64,000 nucleotides of DNA, taken from NCBI GenBank assembly GCA_949130485.1, contig OX422184.1, positions 21,282,824 to 21,346,823 on the forward strand, read 5' to 3'. Under the pieces are notes generated by a model, which did not search any database, was not told the origin of the DNA, and worked only from the letters and a program-made list of their open reading frames with translations. The first letter of the stretch is position 1, and every line of letters starts with the position of its first letter. This document shows positions 61,301 through 64,000 of the stretch, in pieces. The position numbers were made by a program, and so were the translations under genes. The DNA is from Agelas oroides (taxonomy: Eukaryota > Porifera > Demospongiae > Agelasida > Agelasidae).

Positions 61301-63386
61301 CTTACAAGTCTCCCAAAGAGGGGGGTGGGTGCGTTTCCACATTTAATCGTGAAAGAGCACCCATGTATGCTTACAGTGAATCACAATAACGTACAACAGA
61401 GCTTCGGTCCTTGGAAGCTTGACAAGTTCTGAGGGGACGCAACACTCTGAATGGTAATATACTGAGCATGGTGTAGCTAGAGAGTGTGGCCCCATTAGCC
61501 AGCTACTACGCAAAGCTACCCTTCGGTAAAGTGTAACACAAAGTTTTCTTACCTCAGATATGTATAGCACTTGATGCTGTGCTTCTCAACACTCCATGAG
61601 CGTGTTCTGATTAGCCACGCAAAGCTCGCTCGAGGGTGGGCACTCATTGAAGTAAACTTTGAACCTATATACAGGAAATTGGACCAAAAGTAGGGGGTGG
61701 GCGCTCTTTTGAGGGTGGGTGCTCTTTTGCGAGATTACGGTACATGTAGTGTAATAATAATTAATGCTCACTCTATTATCAGGTCCAGTTATAAACATGC
61801 TTCCAATAATAACTGTGGTCTTGTGGTATGTAGCCTATTAATCTATGACTTGCTATGTAAACATCGAACCTGTGACATCCTTAGTAATTTAGTAACCATG
61901 AGTGGTCAATCAAGCACTTTATTATGCACCTATGTATGTAAAAACTTTAGTTGCCTTGGAACTACTGTGAGATGAACCGAGTAACTAATCTACTTAGTTT
62001 CAAATACCTTAAGTTGGGCATGGTTGGCAAGGTTTTAGCATACAGTTGCCAATACAAATACGTAAATATTGCATAATTTTAGTGCAATACTACACTACTA
62101 GGTTTGGCAAAACATTCCCTGAGGAAACATTTCTGCTATAGAGCTCATTTGTTGTTGCTTACATGAAATAGATCACCTCGTAACAACTGGGGACAGTACA
62201 GTACAGTAACACTTTTCCTGTACTTCATGTGCACCAAGGGCACATACCTCCCTCAGAACTTCTCCTGTGAACTTGTACTTGTACAATGGACTCAGACCCC
62301 CACATTGTCATAACACAACTGATGTGCATTGTAGCAAGCAGAGGTAATAACTTCAGTAATGCAAAAATACTCCGACCCAGTACTCTAGTTGGACTAGTAG
62401 CAGTTGGGTCTAAATGTGGCCTCAAAAGCAATCACACACTCATCATTAGTGCCCCTCCCCCCTGCAAGGTGAATGTGTCTTTCATCCCTTAATCAGAGCA
62501 AGTACAGTAGAAAGTTATCCTCAATATGTCATTTTGTGGACCAACATAAGATCTAGCTGTTAGCCTGCATGGCCCTATCTGATAACTGTCATAAGTCTGA
62601 CCCCAACTGGTAGCTACGACTTTGGCAGAAATTTGTTACACAATGTATAGTCTGGGAATAAACATATAGGTAGTACATGGTCTTAAAGTTGATTCCCCTT
62701 AGTAGACTCATTTACAGGCTCTCTCCTCAGAAGGAGGGGTTATTGTGTGGAGAGCATGGGAATGAGGTTAAGCACTTAGTACTTTCCAGAACATTTTTTG
62801 CTAAACATGATAGTGAACACTGTCAGTTTAAATACTTATGTGTGCAGTGAATTGTTCCATACTCCTTACTTCATTCTGTGCATTCACATCCGCTTGATTG
62901 GCAAGCAGTAGGCTGACAATTGTGGAATCACCATGGTAGCTTGCTGCCAACAGGGGTGTCCACCCCTCCTGTAGAACAATACATAACAATTCTTGTCTCA
63001 ATGTCGTCTGGCCTCAAAACTCTACAAGTGTAGTATGGTACTGTGTACTGTCATCACAATGCTGGGAAAATGTAAACTGGCAAAACTAGCCCACCATATC
63101 ATGTTGGAGCTTGGCATGTATGAACATTCAGTGAACCACATTTCCCTGATAAAAGACATGCCTAGATGCTATACAAAATCACCCACAGTGCAGGTACACA
63201 CAGCACGCTATAATTTCTTCTCCCTCCCTGTGAGCAATGCCATGCAGCAATTCCATTCGAGTTTCATGCATACATGTATACATGTACCTTATTCTGTGCA
63301 TTCACATTGGCCTCACTGCATAAAAGTGGGCCCACCACATTCACGTGACCATAATAGCTGGCCCAAATTAGAGGTGTCTCACCACC
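6591..63386 (-). CDS. Ankyrin-repeat protein, C-terminal part (13 exons, 5' end outside window)
   Basis: Minus-strand exons, in translation order: 63288-63386, 62870-62968, 56919-57017, 37358-37456, 29719-29817, 27452-27550, 14028-14126, 12142-12240, 9721-9819, 9037-9138, 7988-8089, 7415-7522, 6591-6758. All have AG acceptors and GT donors, all junctions are phase 0, and the joined length is 1371 bp with a TAA stop. Eleven exons encode one full ankyrin repeat each (xGxTPLxxAsxxGHxxvvxxLLxxGAdvNxQ), the twelfth a divergent capping repeat and the last a charged helical tail. Ankyrin repeats are protein-protein binding scaffolds; no catalytic or membrane segment is visible here, so location and partner are unknown. 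N-terminal domains, if any, lie beyond 64000. More exons could be hidden in the 13 kb and 19 kb introns, though I found none. No canonical AATAAA is evident just after the stop. Confidence 0.88.
7191..7362. repeat. 172-bp direct repeat, copy 1
   Basis: Near-identical to 7807-7978 (starts GGCTGTTACGTCAACCAGAA). Each copy lies just downstream, in gene orientation, of an ankyrin exon (7415 and 7988). Confidence 0.88.
7415..7522 (-). CDS. Divergent C-terminal ankyrin capping repeat exon
   Basis: 36 codons, phase 0/0. Acceptor CTTCCACTTAG, donor GTAAGT. The product starts NDVTALDVAKTFSHESVC and ends HEQRKTTT. Only the first helix pair resembles an ankyrin repeat; the rest is polar and charged, as expected of a C-cap. 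If the donor were not used, translation would add VSGNN and stop, giving a possible shorter isoform; the consensus donor favours splicing. Confidence 0.82.
7807..7978. repeat. 172-bp direct repeat, copy 2
   Basis: Second copy, offset 616 bp. It ends about 10 bp from the donor side of the exon at 7988. Confidence 0.88.
7988..8089 (-). CDS. Ankyrin exon 11 of window
   Basis: 34 codons, phase 0/0. Acceptor AATATCTTCAG, donor GTATGCT. The product starts STGWTALFFAAKDGDLDL and ends AAVELKDK. The extra residue is at the N-terminal edge. A later AG inside CCACAG would shift the phase, so the upstream acceptor is preferred. Confidence 0.87.
8380..8869. mobile_element. TA-flanked MITE (CAGTGGAACC family), 490 bp
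   Basis: Left CAGTGGAACCCCGCTTAACG, right complementary GAGAGGTTCCACTG. TA on both sides (8378-8379, 8870-8871). No transposase; short minus-strand frames inside are not convincing. Confidence 0.82.
9037..9138 (-). CDS. Ankyrin exon 10 of window
   Basis: 34 codons, phase 0/0, one residue longer than the usual 33. Acceptor CAAACCTTAG, donor GTATATAT. The product starts EGLTALILAIKQGHTKIV and ends TDVNIQEQ. The extra residue falls in the turn (HANTDVN in place of GADVN). Confidence 0.88.
9527..9543. repeat. Poly-C tract (17)
   Basis: Uninterrupted run of C within a GC-rich patch (9430-9545); prone to sequencing or assembly error. Confidence 0.85.
9721..9819 (-). CDS. Ankyrin exon 9 of window
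   Basis: 33 codons, phase 0/0. Acceptor CAACTGTAG, donor GTATGTTTAA. The product starts DGRTALALASWNGHLSVV and ends ANPNIQDQ. Canonical repeat. Confidence 0.9.
9901..10305. mobile_element. MITE with TACYRYAATCTC ends
   Basis: Left TACTACAATCTCCCCAAAAT; the right end reads back as TACCGTAATCTCTAGAAAAT. Inner segments with GTATGAGGTGGGAGTGTTTT occur twice (about 9960 and 10199). Confidence 0.6.
10832..11376. mobile_element. MITE with TAGCCTGGTTCCCGG ends
   Basis: Left TAGCCTGGTTCCCGGTGCCG, right CGGTGCCGGGAAACAGGCTA; arms pair over about 55 bp, including the ACTTGGTGTCTACT segment. 545 bp, no coding evident. Confidence 0.82.
11478..12053. mobile_element. TA-flanked MITE, CTGTAAAATCRGGAT family
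   Basis: Left CTGTAAAATCGGGATAAGCA, right TGCTTAATATCCTGATTTTACAG, with TA at each side. The ends contain repeated AAGCACCC/AGGCACCC motifs. The layout resembles the CCGTAAACTCTGG family at 32323 and 46322. Confidence 0.78.
12142..12240 (-). CDS. Ankyrin exon 8 of window
   Basis: 33 codons, phase 0/0. Acceptor CTTCCACAG, donor GTATGCC. The product starts DQDTALTIASYHGKIQVV and ends ALTDIQDN. The conserved G after D is Q and the GAN turn is GAL; otherwise canonical. Confidence 0.88.
13341..13952. mobile_element. TTAA-flanked MITE (piggyBac-like), 612 bp
   Basis: TTAA at 13337-13340 and 13953-13956; both ends begin CCCTTTA read inward. It is an inverted relative of 19193-19811 (shared GACACGCATGCGCAGAA-like end, AAAATGGCGATTTTGT and CCCTATAGGACA). 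Confidence 0.8.
14028..14126 (-). CDS. Ankyrin exon 7 of window
   Basis: 33 codons, phase 0/0. Acceptor CACCCTGCAG, donor GTGAGTATG. The product starts DGWSPLMTASEHGHYEIT and ends ANLNSQNN. Preceded by a 13.3 kb intron filled with repeats. Confidence 0.9.
14127..15868. other. Start of the 13.3 kb intron, no supported feature
   Basis: Intronic. A tRNA B-box-like GGGTTCGAGGC lies on the minus strand near 15260 but no cloverleaf could be built. Several short open frames lack any coding signature. Confidence 0.4.
18951..18974 (+). repeat. Short telomere-like (TTAGGG) stretch
   Basis: GTAGGGTAAGGGTTAGGGTT within long-repeat copy 1. A matching, slightly longer stretch occurs in copy 3 at 58611. 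Confidence 0.6.
19193..19811. mobile_element. TTAA-flanked MITE (piggyBac-like), 619 bp
   Basis: TTAA at 19189-19192 and 19812-19815. Copies 2 and 3 of the long repeat have the uninterrupted site (GCTATATTAAACACAGAC at about 43886 and 58839), so the boundaries are read directly. Inverted relative of 13341-13952. Confidence 0.88.
20651..22006. other. Intronic stretch without clear features
   Basis: No supported gene, terminal repeat or tandem array; only short random open frames. Confidence 0.35.
22007..22562. mobile_element. MITE with TACCATAGTCTCGC ends
   Basis: Left TACCATAGTCTCGCACAAGA, right complementary CACAAGACTATGGTA. GAGCACC/GGTGGGCGC motifs repeat near both ends. A decayed relative lies at 61264-61741. 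Confidence 0.78.
22758..22928. repeat. Long hairpin with AT-rich arms
   Basis: Arms of about 70 bp (22758-22830 and 22843-22928) separated by a loop of about 12 bp. The inner 40 bp (for example GCAACATTTTGATCAAACTC) is nearly perfect. Confidence 0.85.
23710..25205. mobile_element. 1.5 kb TA-flanked element with CAGTGAAACC ends
   Basis: Left CAGTGAAACCTATAACGGTC, right complementary GGTGAGGTTTCACTG. TA at 23708-23709 and 25206-25207. No transposase frame seen; much of the interior is a second inverted-repeat element. Confidence 0.8.
24097..25032. mobile_element. Nested inverted-repeat element
   Basis: CAGTCTACACGCAGACCCC at the left is mirrored by GGGGTCTGCGTGTAGACTG at the right, both followed inward by a TTATTCCACCC-type block. 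It lies inside 23710-25205. An internal pair (GCACAACTAGGGGCAAA at about 24376 and 24702) is a direct repeat. Confidence 0.75.
25208..25870. other. Intronic stretch without clear features
   Basis: An 82-codon plus-strand open stretch (25570-25818) has no splice context or motif that I can support as coding. Confidence 0.35.
25871..26035. repeat. 19-bp minisatellite, about 8 copies
   Basis: Unit GCTGATCGAGCACACCCGA with single-base variants (CCCAA, GCCGA). Preceded by a short inverted copy around 25877-25905. Three units make 57 bp, so a 19-residue repeating open frame on the minus strand is an artefact of the period. Confidence 0.88.
26036..26828. other. Intronic stretch without clear features
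   Basis: No repeat or exon recognised. Confidence 0.35.
26829..27085. mobile_element. Short palindromic MITE
   Basis: GGGTGGCTAGAGTAAGAGC on the left is mirrored by GCTCTTACTCTAGCCACCC on the right; arms of about 50 bp. Confidence 0.8.
27282..27463 (-). repeat. 60-bp tandem triplication spanning an exon end and splice donor
   Basis: Three copies of a unit containing GCTACTGCCCTCACCTTCTT. The last copy is the real 3' edge of the ankyrin exon at 27452. The nearest intronic copy keeps GT at the donor; the farthest has AT instead. Confidence 0.88.
27452..27550 (-). CDS. Ankyrin exon 6 of window
   Basis: 33 codons, phase 0/0. Acceptor TTCATTGTAG, donor GTGAGGGC. The product starts DGESPVYTSSFYGHSDVV and ends ANPDIQKK. 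The last codons and the splice donor are part of a three-copy tandem duplication running into the intron (27282-27463), so a second intact copy of the donor lies about 60 bp inside the intron. Confidence 0.9.
27551..29718. other. Intron between exons 5 and 6
   Basis: Mostly unassigned. A short segment at 28300-28340 (TCAAGTTGGTAACAGATAAC) recurs at 35172. Open frames near 28937-29457 lack coding support. Confidence 0.4.
29719..29817 (-). CDS. Ankyrin exon 5 of window
   Basis: 33 codons, phase 0/0. Acceptor GTATCCACAG, donor GTGAGATG. The product starts TGQSALYIASWKGHQQIV and ends ADVNQQRE. Canonical repeat with the GADVN turn. Confidence 0.9.
29890..29979. mobile_element. Short copy of the TAGCCTCATTC family
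   Basis: TAGCCTCATTCTCAGGC at the left and GCCTGGGAATGTGGCTGTA at the right form a compact 90-bp inverted-repeat element. Confidence 0.55.
29990..30990. repeat. Long dispersed repeat, diverged fragment
   Basis: Shares ATTATGTAGTTCTTG (30029; also 16911, 40988, 33996) and the ATCATGCTACAATGCATA block (30768) with copies 1 and 3, and GATGCCATCTGGGAGGAGAG with 55131. Diverged and interrupted. Confidence 0.55.
31481..31690. mobile_element. Truncated TTAA-type MITE
   Basis: Begins TTAACCCTTTAATGTG (TTAA at 31477) and matches the left third of 47828-48459 (GGTTAGGTTGGGGCTTCCCC). The right end is missing. Confidence 0.65.
31851..31954. repeat. Near-perfect 104-bp palindrome
   Basis: AATAGTTATATCCCTCCC at the left and GGGAGGGATATAACTATT at the right, closing on GTGTCGGGCGTAGCCCGACAC at the centre (31892-31912). 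Confidence 0.88.
31955..32038. repeat. Second palindrome abutting the first
   Basis: ATAACCTGTTACCTAGGCAA and its complement flank a spacer of about 34 bp. The same pair of palindromes recurs at 38244-38960. Confidence 0.82.
32323..32900 (-). mobile_element. TA-flanked MITE carrying a HIRAN-like coding start
   Basis: Left CCGTAAACTCTGGTTGTTAA, right complementary CCGGAGTCTACGG, TA at each side. On the minus strand an ATG-led stretch (about 32570-32691) reads VIHGHHVFKDEWTPRVGEI, which resembles the start of HIRAN-like proteins (VxGYHVYKDIWTPxxGE, recalled from other invertebrate genomes, not searched). AAGCGCATGCG-type motifs fill the ends. Relative at 46322-46895. Confidence 0.72.
33221..33726. 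mobile_element. TTAA-flanked MITE (piggyBac-like), 506 bp
   Basis: TTAA at 33217-33220 and 33727-33730; ends CCCTTTAAACCC and GTTTAAAGGG. Younger-looking copy of 3137-3638. Confidence 0.82.
33840..35010. repeat. Long dispersed repeat, partial copy 4
   Basis: Colinear with 16800-17430 and 40846-41535, including GTGAAGCCCTGCTATTTG and ACCTTTGACTGTGAACAAATT. An internal unshared segment (about 34050-34600) is specific to this copy. Confidence 0.72.
35011..37357. other. Intron part with little structure
   Basis: Holds a poly-G tract (36387) and a short palindromic fragment near 36570-36626 ending GAGACTAG. No exon or full element recognised. Confidence 0.35.
36387..36406 (+). repeat. Poly-G tract (20)
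   Basis: Twenty uninterrupted G after GGTCAA. It could form a G-quadruplex or mark unreliable sequence. Confidence 0.85.
37358..37456 (-). CDS. Ankyrin exon 4 of window
   Basis: 33 codons, phase 0/0. Acceptor CTTTCACAG, donor GTAAGATGG. The product starts TGLTSLHVACFGGHYQVV and ends ASVEQETK. TSLH replaces TPLH and the last positions are more acidic than in its neighbours, but helix and turn spacing is canonical. Confidence 0.9.
37457..38243. repeat. Repeat block shared with 45.2-45.85 kb and 61.0-61.9 kb
   Basis: TTTACAGTATCATTTGTCCA (37789) and GCTGTGGCCTTGTGGTTTA (38115) recur at 45241/45742 and, in part, 60974; the second motif also at 22690. Diverged copies, no gene. Confidence 0.55.
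38244..38960. mobile_element. Second copy of the double-palindrome element, with an insert
   Basis: ATAGTTATATCCCTCCC (38244) and GGGAGGGATATAACTAT (38863-38879) are separated by about 600 bp rather than a short loop; the second palindrome (TAACCTGTTACCTAGGCAAC) follows at 38884. The insert holds a minus-strand open stretch (38513-38725) that I cannot assign. Confidence 0.68.
41536..42179. mobile_element. TTAA-flanked MITE with CTCTTTGCACGCG ends, 644 bp
   Basis: Left CTCTTTGCACGCG, right CGCGTGCAAAGAG, TTAA on both sides (41532-41535, 42180-42183). Copies 1, 3 and 4 of the long repeat have the unoccupied GAACACATTAACA site (17419, 57371, and a variant at 35009). Confidence 0.9.
42957..43577. 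mobile_element. Long member of the TAGCCTCGTTCCCAG family
   Basis: Left TAGCCTCGTTCCCAGCTAGG, right GAGCCTGGGAATGAAGCTA. About 620 bp, no recognised coding. Confidence 0.6.
44561..44802. mobile_element. 242-bp MITE packed with ATCAAG motifs
   Basis: Left GTAGAAGCGTTTGCGACCGG, right GGTCGCAATCGTAAACGCTT then CCAC. The interior has many GATCAAG/AATCAAG words. Absent at the equivalent place in long-repeat copies 1 and 3. Confidence 0.75.
46322..46895 (-). mobile_element. TA-flanked MITE carrying a HIRAN-like coding start, copy 2
   Basis: Same ends as 32323-32900 (CCGTGACTGGTTATTAGGCG and complement), TA at each side. The minus-strand ATG-led stretch ending at 46723 reads MASIDVKSEDFILLKGTVIR, aligning with MASTDVEFEDSFLLKESVIH of the 32 kb copy, then diverges. 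Confidence 0.7.
47229..47815. mobile_element. TTAA-flanked MITE, 587 bp
   Basis: Ends CCCTTTATGGCCAATAG and TATAGGCCCTAAAGAG; TTAA at 47225-47228 and 47816-47819. A 112-codon open stretch inside (47466-47804) shows no motif. Confidence 0.75.
47828..48459. mobile_element. TTAA-flanked MITE, 632 bp, next to the previous one
   Basis: Starts CCCATTATACACGAATGACG, ends GTATTGGG; TTAA at 47824-47827 and 48460-48463. Shares its left part with the truncated 31481-31690. Confidence 0.75.
48464..49407. other. Intronic stretch without clear features
   Basis: A 42-bp minus-strand segment (about 48718-48759) has acceptor- and donor-like edges but is too short to support as an exon. Confidence 0.3.
49440..50165 (-). 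repeat. Left arm minisatellite, 73-bp-type units, about 9 imperfect copies
   Basis: Units contain ACTAAGTATCCCGGGATACC and ATGGATCC. Copies vary more than in the right arm, and two interruptions (GGGAGAACACTCACATTC) recur at 49560 and 50029. Confidence 0.82.
50750..50825 (+). repeat. Direct repeat inside the Foldback core (second copy 51100-51170)
   Basis: GCATGATCCAATCTAGCACA with ATTTATGGGTGGATTCAACT here, and a close copy about 350 bp further on. Significance unknown. Confidence 0.6.
51400..51807 (+). other. Unassigned open stretch in Foldback core
   Basis: About 135 codons ending TAA, preceded by an acceptor-like CAGTCTGTGCCAG. It includes FDCTKMNAHFKKFTACLREG. Not recognised; it could be element-encoded or chance. 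Confidence 0.25.
52223..52238 (+). repeat. Poly-G tract (16)
   Basis: Sixteen G in the Foldback core, followed by CGAGCGC; it interrupts the Pro/Ser-rich frame on the other strand. Confidence 0.85.
52239..52355 (-). other. ATG-led Pro/Ser-rich open stretch in Foldback core
   Basis: Reads MMDTPATSRKRPAFSPLNAE then a proline-rich part running into a poly-C (minus strand) tract. The composition is coding-like (basic KR, SP motifs), perhaps a first exon. Not recognised. Confidence 0.3.
52587..52786 (-). CDS. Coding-like exon inside the Foldback element, unknown protein
   Basis: Minus-strand acceptor GCCTTTTAG at 52787 and consensus donor GTAAGT at 52586. 200 bp, phase 1 in and phase 0 out, no stop. 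It encodes SVASSTSLATYCLLLPGKRL, then FERKFRGQGNKTAALEALHQ, then LEAVGLGKLEKEKSHRG. The Lys/Glu-rich helical half looks truly coding. No further exon was confidently joined on either side, so it is either part of the element's own gene or a captured host exon. Confidence 0.45.
53150..54060 (+). repeat. Right arm minisatellite, 73-bp units, about 12 copies
   Basis: GGATCCATGGGACTCCATGC recurs every 73 bp (for example at 53399, 53472, 53545, 53618). Each unit holds the perfect palindrome GTATCCCGGGATAC plus GGATCC and CCATGG. Long open frames across it arise because three units (219 bp) keep frame; they are not genes. Confidence 0.9.
54144..54664. other. Spacer right of the Foldback element
   Basis: No repeat or exon recognised. 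Confidence 0.35.
54665..54930 (+). repeat. 52-bp tandem repeat, 5 copies
   Basis: Unit GCTCAAAATTGGAATGCTAG plus GACTAAGACCCAGAAGGAGT, starting at 54665, 54717, 54769 and so on. Copies are almost identical, suggesting recent expansion. Confidence 0.92.
55299..55386 (+). repeat. (CA)n microsatellite
   Basis: About 88 bp of CA with occasional CATA and CAAA breaks. Confidence 0.92.
56251..56845 (-). mobile_element. TA-flanked MITE carrying a HIRAN-like coding start
   Basis: Left CTGTATAGCAGGTTATTTCC, right complementary GGGTTATTTTCGTGGGTGG read inward; ends CTATACAG, TA at each side. A minus-strand ATG-led stretch ending at 56615 reads MERFSVESYVGGYHVYKA, close to the same HIRAN-like start as in the 32 kb element. 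A different TIR family from 32323 and 46322. Confidence 0.74.
56919..57017 (-). CDS. Ankyrin exon 3 of window (twin of exon 2)
   Basis: 33 codons, phase 0/0. Acceptor GTTCTACAG, donor GTAAGGAG. The product starts EGWTPLLAASRHGDST and ends ADVNAQLA. The reading frame is intact, so this copy still looks functional. The next exon is 19.5 kb away, the longest intron in the window. Confidence 0.9.
58611..58640 (+). repeat. Short telomere-like (TTAGGG) stretch
   Basis: GTAGGGTAAGGGTTAGGGTT then AGGGTTCGGG; one unit longer than the copy at 18951. Confidence 0.65.
59461..59902. mobile_element. hAT-like nonautonomous element, 442 bp
   Basis: Ends TAGGGATGCGGCTAATATGC and, inverted, TAGGGATGAGGCTATTATGC. 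CCAGGGAC flanks both sides (59453-59460, 59903-59910), an exact 8-bp duplication. Copy 2 (about 44217) and the partial block near 57335 have the single uninterrupted site. The interior repeats GCATAATCGG/GCATAATAGG words. Confidence 0.9.
60361..60737. mobile_element. 377-bp palindromic MITE with AGACCTTATGCAAT ends
   Basis: Left AGACCTTATGCAATTGACGT, right ATTGCATAAGGTCT; inner arms pair far in (CTTAAGTACAGCG and CGCTGTACTTAAG). Copy 2 has the empty site (GCAGCAATATCCAAC at about 44995). The target duplication is 2-3 bp and ambiguous. Confidence 0.87.
61264..61741. mobile_element. Decayed MITE related to 22007-22562
   Basis: Shares GGAGCACCTTACAAGTC, AAAGAGGGGG and GAAAGAGCACCCATG-like blocks with the 22 kb element. 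The right end GCGAGATTACGGTA is clear, the left degenerate. Confidence 0.6.
62300..63020. repeat. Segmental duplication with ankyrin exon, copy B
   Basis: Partner of 55795-57045, without the MITE. Both copies include a small TAGCCTTGTTCCC/TAGACTCATTTACAGG inverted repeat at the same place (56166, 62702), which therefore predates the duplication. Confidence 0.88.
62870..62968 (-). CDS. Ankyrin exon 2 of window (twin of exon 3)
   Basis: 33 codons, phase 0/0. Acceptor GTTCTACAG, donor GTAAGGAGT. The product starts EGWTPLLAASYHGDST and ends ADVNAQNE. It differs from the exon at 56919 at only about five residues, and the flanking intron sequence is also alike, so the two are products of a segmental duplication. 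Confidence 0.9.
63288..63386 (-). CDS. Ankyrin exon 1 of window
   Basis: 33 codons, phase 0/0. Acceptor TTTCTTTGCAG, donor GTACATGT. The product begins GGETPLIWASYYGHVNVV and ends ANVNAQNK. The TPL, GH and NAQ positions fit the repeat; the usual LL of helix 2 is preceded by an unusual GP. It sits only 319 bp from the next exon, the shortest intron in the gene. Confidence 0.88.
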
Positions 63387-64000
63387 CTGCAAAGAAAACA
63401 AGAAGCTGATAAATGTAAGAGACACCAGAAGTGTGTTTACTCCAGTGTTTAGTACTCCGGGAACTAAAAGACTGGATCCAGCACTTTAATTTTGTGTTCT
63501 TCCAAATTTATATCCAACATGATACGTGTAACAGCACCGTTTGTTTACTTCAAATGTCAGCTCCACCCACTTGCCCCCTGCCCACACCCAGGCCACACAC
63601 AGTCTTTGTCCCTGCATAGCAAACGGCAACTCCTCCAAACTATCCTGCACACCCTCGGTAGCTCAAGGCAGAGTTTTCAGCAAAGGTCTTAAGCTACCCA
63701 AACAGTACCCACATCATGCATGCTCTCATTCTGTTGGGTGGCTTCTCAATACAACGTTCCTATAGCCACAGAGAAAATCAGTTGATTCTAGCCAGATTGG
63801 CAGCCATTGTGGATTACTTTCTGCCACTATAGCTTGGCCTGTACAAAAAAAATTACCTGACAAAATAGCCCGTCTTTGCAAGCTCAACAGTGCTATAGAA
63901 ACAGACGCTGTCAAAGGTGGACCAAAGTGGTTTGGTCACATTCATGCAGCCCTTAGATTACGTACCGCACAAACTCATGGGCTTCAAGCTGACTGATGGA
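63387..64000. other. Right edge, upstream intron of the ankyrin gene
   Basis: A plus-strand frame without ATG is open from about 63766 to a TGA at 63994 (includes KLNSAIETDAVKGGPKWFGH). It looks more coding-like than chance but has no start, clear splice context or known motif. A minus-strand GTACGTAATC at about 63966 could be a donor of a further upstream exon, but no phase-0 frame leads into it. Confidence 0.3.

Noticed and set aside
63726-63996. Overlapping open frames on both strands at the right edge
   Set aside because: Two plus frames and one minus frame are all partly open with no known motif; described as unassigned only.

Overview
This is a window of animal nuclear DNA with large introns. 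Phase-0 exons each coding one ankyrin repeat, GT/AG splice sites, dense miniature inverted-repeat transposons and several minisatellites suggest an invertebrate, perhaps an early-branching one such as a sponge. That placement is inference; nothing here fixes the species. I found no bacterial gene organisation, no rRNA or convincing tRNA gene, no CRISPR array and no recognisable virus-derived element.

One gene dominates. Thirteen minus-strand exons between 63386 and 6591 encode the C-terminal part of an ankyrin-repeat protein: eleven full repeats, one divergent terminal repeat and a charged helical tail ending in TAA. Every exon begins and ends in phase 0, and the joined coding length is 1371 bp (456 codons plus stop). 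The start lies beyond the right edge. Introns range from about 0.3 to 19.5 kb and hold nearly everything else in the window. On the plus strand a weaker candidate gene (exons at 3923, 5090, 5722 and possibly 6358) converges on the ankyrin gene.

Layout: 1-6.4 kb, small inverted-repeat elements, a tandem repeat across a splice acceptor, and the candidate plus-strand gene. 6.6-14.1 kb, the 3' half of the ankyrin exons with MITEs in the introns. 14.1-27.4 kb, a giant intron with copy 1 of a long dispersed repeat, TTAA-flanked and TA-flanked elements, and a 1.5 kb nested element. 27.4-37.5 kb, three exons, long-repeat fragments, a double palindrome and more MITEs. 37.5-56.9 kb, a 19.5 kb intron with long-repeat copy 2, several TTAA elements and a 4.7 kb Foldback-like transposon whose arms are 73-bp tandem repeats. 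57-64 kb, long-repeat copy 3 between a pair of near-identical ankyrin exons that arose by segmental duplication.

Because the long repeats and the duplicated exon block exist in several copies, some transposon insertions can be read against an empty copy in the same window. This gives insertion sites for a TTAA (piggyBac-like) family, a hAT-like element with an 8-bp duplication, and TA-type MITEs. Three MITEs from two terminal-repeat families carry the start of what looks like the same HIRAN-like coding sequence. All family names rest on motif recognition by eye; no search was run.
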